NCBI GenBank assembly: GCA_946478765.1
Contig: CAMLDH010000037.1
Span: 1-18,752 of the forward strand
Source of the DNA: an uncultured Oxalobacteraceae bacterium
Lineage (GTDB): Bacteria; Pseudomonadota; Gammaproteobacteria; Burkholderiales; Burkholderiaceae
Direction of reading: 5' to 3'
DNA: 18,752 nt
Shown here: piece by piece, positions 13,897 to 18,752 of the stretch
How the letters are laid out: each line of letters opens with the position of its first letter
Position numbering within the stretch: the first letter of the stretch is position 1
Notes under the pieces: generated by a model
The model's input: only the letters and a program-made list of their open reading frames with translations
Database searches by the model: none
What the model was told of the DNA's origin: nothing
Program-made: the position numbers and the translations under genes

Positions 13897-15269
13897 TGAA
13901 ATCGTCATTGGCGCAATTGCAGCCATGGATTTCCAACGCGGTAGTGACGGTCGATGCCGAATTCGATGGCGTATCGACCGATAGCCGGGGGGTGTCCTCG
14001 GGCAATTTATTTGTCGCCTTGCGCGGCGAACGTTTCGACGCGCACGCATTTCTGCATGAAGTCGCCGCAAAGGGTGTGGCTGCCGTGGTGGTTGAGCGCA
14101 TGCCGGAAGGCATGCCGCTGCCGGCGCTGGTCGTGCCCGATACGCGGGTGGCGTTAGGCGAAATCGCACGTCACTGGCGCCGGCAATTTTCAATACCGGT
14201 GATCGGTGTTACCGGCAGCAACGGCAAGACTACGGTCAAGGAAATGATCGCATCGATTCTGATGGCGGCGTTCGGCAATGCGCATTACCTTGCCACGCGC
14301 GGCAATCTGAACAATGACATCGGCGTGCCCTTGACCTTGCTGCGACTGAATGCGCCATGCCGGGCTGCGGTGATTGAACTGGGGATGAATCATCCTGGGG
14401 AGATTGCTGTTCTGTCCGGCATCGCGCAACCCGTTGTCGGCCTGGTCAACAATGCGCAGCGCGAACATCAGGAATTCATGGAGAGCGTGGAAGCGGTGGC
14501 GCAGGAAAACGGTGCGGTGATTTGCAGCCTGCCGTCCGACGGCACCGCGGTATTTCCGGCGGATGATCCATTTGCGCCGTTGTGGCGCGGCTATGCGGGA
14601 CAGCGCAAGATCATGAGTTTCGGTCTGACGGCGGATGCGGATGTGACCTGCACGTATCGGCCGAATGCATTCGGCAGCGATTTGCAGGTAACCGCGGGAG
14701 CGCGGAAATTCGAGGTGCGGCTGGCGGCGGCCGGCGTGCATAACGTGCGCAATGCGCTGGCTGCGATCGCCTGCACCCTGGCCATCGGGATCGAGACGGA
14801 CGCAGTCAAGCGCGGACTGGAAGCGTTTGCGCCGGTCAACGGCCGGCTGCAGCGCAAAACCGCAACCGGCGGCGCACTCGTGATCGACGACACTTACAAC
14901 GCCAATCCGGATTCGGTGCGGGCGGCGATCGATGTGCTGGCGCAGGCCGCGGCGCCGCGTGTGCTGGTGCTGGGCGACATGGGCGAGGTCGGCAATGAAG
15001 GGCGTCAGTTTCACGAGGAAATCGGCGCCTATGCACATGCATGCGGCATCGAGCATTTCTTCACGCTGGGCGATCTGGCGCGTCATGCGGCGGCTGCATT
15101 CGGTCCCGGCGCCCATCACCATGGCGAGATAAGCAGTCTGAACCACGCAGTCGAAGTAATTCTTACACCCAGTACAACAGCGTTGATAAAGGGGTCGCGC
15201 TTCATGAAGATGGAACGGGTTGTGCAGCATCTTCTTGACCAACAAGTACAGGAACAGGGGACACACTAA
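13896..15269 (+). CDS. murF: UDP-MurNAc-tripeptide-D-Ala-D-Ala ligase MurF
   Basis: A 457-residue Mur ligase that adds D-Ala-D-Ala to complete UDP-MurNAc-pentapeptide in the cytoplasm. The N-terminal domain carries GVSTDSRGVSSGNLFVALRG (25-44), typical of MurF/MurE substrate binding. The ATP loop is GSNGKTT (107-113), followed by NLNNDIGVPLTLL and ELGMNHPGEI. The C-terminal domain has DDTYNANPDSV. An open frame extends about 690 bases upstream inside murE but has no Mur similarity there. ATG 13896 overlaps the murE stop by one base and has a G-rich ribosome binding site. Confidence 0.97.
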   Translation: MKSSLAQLQPWISNAVVTVDAEFDGVSTDSRGVSSGNLFVALRGERFDAHAFLHEVAAKGVAAVVVERMPEGMPLPALVVPDTRVALGEIARHWRRQFSIPVIGVTGSNGKTTVKEMIASILMAAFGNAHYLATRGNLNNDIGVPLTLLRLNAPCRAAVIELGMNHPGEIAVLSGIAQPVVGLVNNAQREHQEFMESVEAVAQENGAVICSLPSDGTAVFPADDPFAPLWRGYAGQRKIMSFGLTADADVTCTYRPNAFGSDLQVTAGARKFEVRLAAAGVHNVRNALAAIACTLAIGIETDAVKRGLEAFAPVNGRLQRKTATGGALVIDDTYNANPDSVRAAIDVLAQAAAPRVLVLGDMGEVGNEGRQFHEEIGAYAHACGIEHFFTLGDLARHAAAAFGPGAHHHGEISSLNHAVEVILTPSTTALIKGSRFMKMERVVQHLLDQQVQEQGTH

Positions 15270-16439
15270 ATGCTGCTCTGGTTAGCGCAATATTTCAAAG
15301 AAGACATCGGCCTGTTGCGGGTCTTTAACTTCATCACGTTTCGCGCGGTGTTCGCCACGCTGACCGCACTGGCGATCGGCTTGATCGCAGGGCCGGCTGT
15401 GATCCGTATGTTGACACGGCTGAAAGTCGGACAGACGGTCCGGACCGACGGCCCGCAAACGCATTTGATCAAGAGCGGTACGCCTACCATGGGCGGTGTC
15501 TTGATCCTGATCGCGATCGGGATCTCGACCTTGCTGTGGGGGGATCTGGGCAACCGCTTCGTCTGGGTGGTGCTGGTGGTCACGCTCGGTTATGGCGCGA
15601 TCGGCTGGGTCGACGATTATCGCAAAGTGGTCTACAAGGACCCGGAGGGCATGTCGTCCAGAGAGAAATATTTCTGGCAATCGCTGATCGGCATGACCGC
15701 GGCGCTGTATCTCGCTTTTTCAGTATCGGCGCCGACCAATACCAAGGTCTGGGAATTGTTCATCGCATGGGTGCAGTCCGGTTTCAATATGGATTTGCCG
15801 CCGAAAGCCGACTTGATCGTGCCGTTCTTCAAGACCATCAGTTATCCGCTGGGCGTCTGGGGCTTCATCGGCCTGACCTACTTCGTCATCGTCGGCACCA
15901 GCAATGCGGTGAATCTGACCGATGGCCTCGATGGGCTGGCGATCATGCCGACCGTGATGGTGGGCACGGCGCTGGGACTGTTCGCCTATCTGACCGGTAG
16001 CGCCGCGTATTCGAAGTACTTGTTGATTCCGCATATCCCGGGCGCCGGCGAATTGCTCGTTTTCTGCGGTGCGATGGCGGGCGCCGGCCTGGCCTTCCTC
16101 TGGTACAACGCGCACCCGGCCCAAGTGTTCATGGGCGACGTCGGCGCGCTGGCGCTGGGCGGCGCGCTCGGCACGATTGCGGTCATCGTGCGCCAGGAAG
16201 TAGTGTTGTTCATCATGGGCGGCATCTTCGTGGTCGAAACCTTGTCGGTGATGCTGCAGGTCGGTTATTTCAAATTCACCAAGAAGCGCTACGGTGTCGG
16301 CCGCCGCATTTTGTTGATGGCGCCGCTGCATCATCACTTCGAGCAAAAAGGCTGGAAAGAAACACAAGTCGTGGTGCGCTTCTGGATCGTCACGATGATG
16401 CTGGTGCTGTTTGGTTTATCCTCTTTAAAGCTGCGTTGA
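15270..16439 (+). CDS. mraY: Phospho-MurNAc-pentapeptide transferase MraY
   Basis: A 389-residue polytopic inner-membrane enzyme that transfers phospho-MurNAc-pentapeptide to undecaprenyl phosphate, giving lipid I. About ten hydrophobic segments alternate with conserved cytoplasmic loops: GGVLI, the WVDDYRK aspartates (115-116), [25 protein letters not shown] and PLHHHFE. Length and motifs are complete. ATG 15270 follows the murF TAA with no gap. Its stop overlaps the murD start by one base. Confidence 0.98.
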   Translation: MLLWLAQYFKEDIGLLRVFNFITFRAVFATLTALAIGLIAGPAVIRMLTRLKVGQTVRTDGPQTHLIKSGTPTMGGVLILIAIGISTLLWGDLGNRFVWVVLVVTLGYGAIGWVDDYRKVVYKDPEGMSSREKYFWQSLIGMTAALYLAFSVSAPTNTKVWELFIAWVQSGFNMDLPPKADLIVPFFKTISYPLGVWGFIGLTYFVIVGTSNAVNLTDGLDGLAIMPTVMVGTALGLFAYLTGSAAYSKYLLIPHIPGAGELLVFCGAMAGAGLAFLWYNAHPAQVFMGDVGALALGGALGTIAVIVRQEVVLFIMGGIFVVETLSVMLQVGYFKFTKKRYGVGRRILLMAPLHHHFEQKGWKETQVVVRFWIVTMMLVLFGLSSLKLR

Positions 16440-17923
16440 TGCATTACGAAGGCAAACACGTTCTTGTCCTCGGGCTCGGTGAATCCGGGCTCGCGATGGC
16501 GCAATGGCTGGCGCGCTGCGGCGCGCGGCTGCGCATCGCCGATACGCGTACCGCGCCGGAACGGCTGGCCGCATTGCGTGAAGTGCTGCCGGACGTTGAA
16601 TTTATCGGCGGGCCATTTGCCGCCGGCCTGCTGGAGGAAATCGACTTTGTCGCGGTCAGCCCTGGTCTCGCGCCGACGCGCGAACTGGCGTCGATCATCC
16701 CGGTAGCGGCGGAAAAAGAGATGCCATTGTGGGGCGAGATTGAATTGTTCGCGCAGGCTTTGGCGCATTTGAAGACCGAGCGCAACTACACACCGAAACT
16801 CATCGCCATTACCGGCACCAACGGCAAAACCACGGTGACCAGCCTGACCGGTTTGTTATGCAAACGCGCCGGATTGACGGTGCAGGCCGCCGGCAATATC
16901 AGTCCGGCCGCGCTCGATGTGCTGCGCGATGCGCTCGAGCATGACACGTTGCCGCAAGCATGGGTTCTGGAATTGTCCAGTTTTCAGTTGCACACCACGC
17001 ATGGTTTGCAAGCCGATGTGGCGACGGTTTTGAACGTCACGCAAGACCATCTTGACTGGCATGGCGACATGGATGCGTATGCCGCCGACAAGGCGCGCAT
17101 CTTTGGCGCCAATACCATTCATGTATTGAATCGCGACGATGCGTGTGTGATGCGCATGGCGTCGCCCCTGGCGCCGATGATCAGCTTCGGCGCGGGCGAA
17201 CCGGAACAAGCGAACTGCCTGGGTCTGGTCAATGAAAACGGCATGCTGTGGCTGACGGTTGCAGTGGCGGCAGAAGAAGGCGAAAAGAAACGCCGCAAGA
17301 AAGGCAGCAGCGACGAACTGCCGGTCGCCATCAATCGTTTGATGCCTGCCGATGCCCTCAAAATCCGCGGCCGGCACAATGCCGTCAATGCACTGGCGGC
17401 GCTTGCGCTGTGCCGTGCGATCGGCTTGCCGCTGGCGCCGTTGCTGCACGGCTTGCGCGAGTATCACGGCGAACCGCATCGCGTCGAATTGATTGCCACC
17501 ATCGGCGGTGTGGCGTATTACGACGACAGCAAAGGCACCAATGTCGGCGCCACCGTGGCCGCATTGAACGGCCTCGGCGCGCAGCAGGGCCGGCTGGTAT
17601 TGATTGCCGGCGGCGACGGCAAGGGCCAGGATTTTGCGCCGTTGGCGGAGCCGGTCGCCAGACATGCGCGCGCGGTACTGTTGATCGGCAAGGATGCCGC
17701 CGCCATACGCGCTGCGGTAGAGCAATCGGGCGTCGAATTGATCGACTGTGCAACGCTTGAAGACGCGGTGCAGCGCGCCTCCGAACGCGCGCAGTCGGGC
17801 GATGCGGTATTGCTGTCGCCGGCCTGCGCCAGCCTCGACATGTTCAAGAATTATGCGCATCGCGCGCAGGTATTCGCCGATGCCGTGCGCGAAATCGCCT
17901 TGTCGCGCGGAGAGCTTGCATGA
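16439..17923 (+). CDS. murD: UDP-MurNAc-L-Ala:D-glutamate ligase MurD
   Basis: A 494-residue cytoplasmic Mur ligase adding D-Glu to UDP-MurNAc-L-Ala. The N-terminal Rossmann domain has [11 protein letters not shown] (10-20), the ATP loop is GTNGKTT (126-132), then ELSSFQL (178-184) and [11 protein letters not shown] (199-209). The C-terminal domain has DDSKGTN and [10 protein letters not shown], both typical. It is longer than the E. coli enzyme (about 440 residues), mainly because of a lysine/glutamate-rich insertion (about 279-296, [15 protein letters not shown]) in the central domain. Related betaproteobacterial MurD proteins carry similar inserts, as I recall. The start is ATG 16439, overlapping the mraY stop; a TTG at 16436 is less likely. 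Confidence 0.97.
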   Translation: MHYEGKHVLVLGLGESGLAMAQWLARCGARLRIADTRTAPERLAALREVLPDVEFIGGPFAAGLLEEIDFVAVSPGLAPTRELASIIPVAAEKEMPLWGEIELFAQALAHLKTERNYTPKLIAITGTNGKTTVTSLTGLLCKRAGLTVQAAGNISPAALDVLRDALEHDTLPQAWVLELSSFQLHTTHGLQADVATVLNVTQDHLDWHGDMDAYAADKARIFGANTIHVLNRDDACVMRMASPLAPMISFGAGEPEQANCLGLVNENGMLWLTVAVAAEEGEKKRRKKGSSDELPVAINRLMPADALKIRGRHNAVNALAALALCRAIGLPLAPLLHGLREYHGEPHRVELIATIGGVAYYDDSKGTNVGATVAALNGLGAQQGRLVLIAGGDGKGQDFAPLAEPVARHARAVLLIGKDAAAIRAAVEQSGVELIDCATLEDAVQRASERAQSGDAVLLSPACASLDMFKNYAHRAQVFADAVREIALSRGELA

Positions 17924-18516
17924 AATTCGCGATGCCATCGTTCTCCGCTGCATCGGCGCACGCGCCGGTGGGCAGTCTCGCGCAGCGTTCGAAGATGATG
18001 GAGTACGACCAGCCCTTGGTGTGGGTGGTAGTGCTGTTGATGTTGTTCGGCATGGTGATGGTGTATTCGGCATCGATTTCCTTGCCGGACTCGCCCAAGT
18101 ATGCCAGCTACAAGAATGCGCATTTTCTGATGCGCCAGGCGATGTTCATCGGCGTGTCGCTGCTGGCCGGCCTGTTTGCATTTCGCGTGCGCATCGAAAC
18201 CTGGCAGCGCTTTGCCCCCTATTTATTCGCCGGCACCTTGATCTTGCTGGCACTGGTGCTGGCGCCGGGCATCGGCAAAGGCGTCAACGGCGCGAAGCGC
18301 TGGTTGTCGTTCAAGGTATTCAACCTGCAACCATCCGAGTTGATGAAGTTGTTTGTCGTGTTGTACGCCGCCGACTATACGGTGCGCAAGCAGCAATTCA
18401 TGCACAAGCTGACCAAGGGCTTTTTGCCGATGGCGGCGGCAGTCGGCTGCGTGGGTTTGCTGTTGCTGCTGGAGCCGGACCTCGGCGCGTTCGGCGTCAT
18501 TGTCTGCATCGCGATG
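17920..18516 (+). CDS. ftsW: FtsW, N-terminal part only; ends at a foreign junction
   Basis: Peptidoglycan glycosyltransferase of the SEDS family, partner of FtsI at the septum. ATG 17920 overlaps the murD stop (ATGA). Residues 1-199 are normal FtsW: a cytoplasmic N-terminus, then membrane segments from about residue 30 ([18 protein letters not shown]), followed by [21 protein letters not shown] and [16 protein letters not shown]. In the family the latter is followed by a hydrophobic ILFLGG-like stretch and some 180 further residues, including the periplasmic loop with the catalytic Asp. Here, after Met199, the same frame continues into an unrelated soluble sequence that runs off the right edge. 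An intact ftsW is expected to be essential, so this is either an assembly join or a second, broken copy. Confidence 0.9.
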
Positions 18517-18752
18517 GCGCAGACGAGCAGCGTACAGAGCTCGACGGATCGCGACGCGGTGCTGAAGGTGGTCCAGATCTTCTTCGACACCATGACGGCC
18601 AGAGACGCGGAGGGGGCCCGAAGGGTCATGGTTCCTCAAGGGCGCTTCCACGCTATGGACATGCGTCAGCCGAAGATTGATCCCCAGTCGTTCACGAACG
18701 AGGAGTACTTCGCGCGGCTGCAGCAATCAAAACGCACGAGCCGCGAACGGAT
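18514..18752 (+). CDS. N-terminal part of an NTF2/SnoaL-like protein (runs off right edge)
   Basis: From ATG 18514 about 79 codons are open to the window end. They contain DRDAVLKVVQIFFDTM, then TARDAEGARRVMVPQGRF and FTNEEYFARL. This is the N-terminal pattern of NTF2-like/SnoaL-like small proteins: a first amphipathic helix, an aspartate-rich turn, then a strand starting with GRF. Function in such proteins is varied (enzymes, ligand binding) and cannot be told. The ATG is in frame with ftsW and has no ribosome binding site of its own, because upstream sequence is pure ftsW. Codon choice (GGGGCCCGA, CCTCAAGGG) looks unlike the neighbouring genes. Likely foreign DNA joined here. Confidence 0.55.
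   Translation, partial: MAQTSSVQSSTDRDAVLKVVQIFFDTMTARDAEGARRVMVPQGRFHAMDMRQPKIDPQSFTNEEYFARLQQSKRTSRER

Overview
The window looks like the chromosome of a Burkholderiales betaproteobacterium, most likely Oxalobacteraceae (Herbaspirillum/Noviherbaspirillum-like). The basis is the gene order and protein style of the division and cell-wall (dcw) cluster, the class A RNase P RNA upstream of it, and a textbook HrpL-type promoter of the kind known from plant-associated bacteria with group I type III secretion. This assignment is inference; no search was run.

Left part (1-4634), accessory DNA. On the minus strand the window opens with the broken 3' part of a DUF6880/SWIM-family gene that has lost an internal segment. 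Next to it lies a 76-bp exact copy (332-407) of a piece of the methyltransferase gene found at 3624-4634. A perfect hrp box (GGAACC-N15-CCACTCA, 482-509) points right, across about 900 bp of palindromic repeat DNA, towards a 636-residue protein (1419-3329) that I do not recognise. Its N-terminus fits the type III secretion signal pattern. A strong terminator follows it. The two 76-bp direct repeats bracket this cargo.

Middle part (4635-8353), housekeeping plus eroded genes. A transglutaminase-like protein and a YgjP-type metallopeptidase form a pair. Next come a TetR gene cut after its helix-turn-helix and running in frame into a glutathione S-transferase, a 24-codon stub of a pyridoxamine-phosphate-oxidase-like gene, the complete RNase P RNA gene (rnpB), and a DUF3096 small membrane protein ending at a strong bidirectional terminator.

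Right part (8354-18752), the dcw cluster: mraZ-rsmH-ftsL-ftsI-murE-murF-mraY-murD-ftsW. All are on the plus strand with overlapping or abutting start and stop codons. They are preceded by a sigma70-type promoter overlapped by four 10-bp-spaced MraZ boxes. Together they make the UDP-MurNAc-pentapeptide and lipid I precursors and the septal transpeptidase/glycosyltransferase pair. ftsW is not completed: after residue 199 the frame switches abruptly, at an ATG, into an unrelated NTF2/SnoaL-like sequence that runs off the window edge. This is a real rearrangement or, more likely, an assembly chimera.

The most interesting biology is the hrp box/candidate effector island and its flanking repeats. 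The most important caution is that several junctions (left edge, 332-407, 6565, 7405, 18516) could be deletions or assembly joins.
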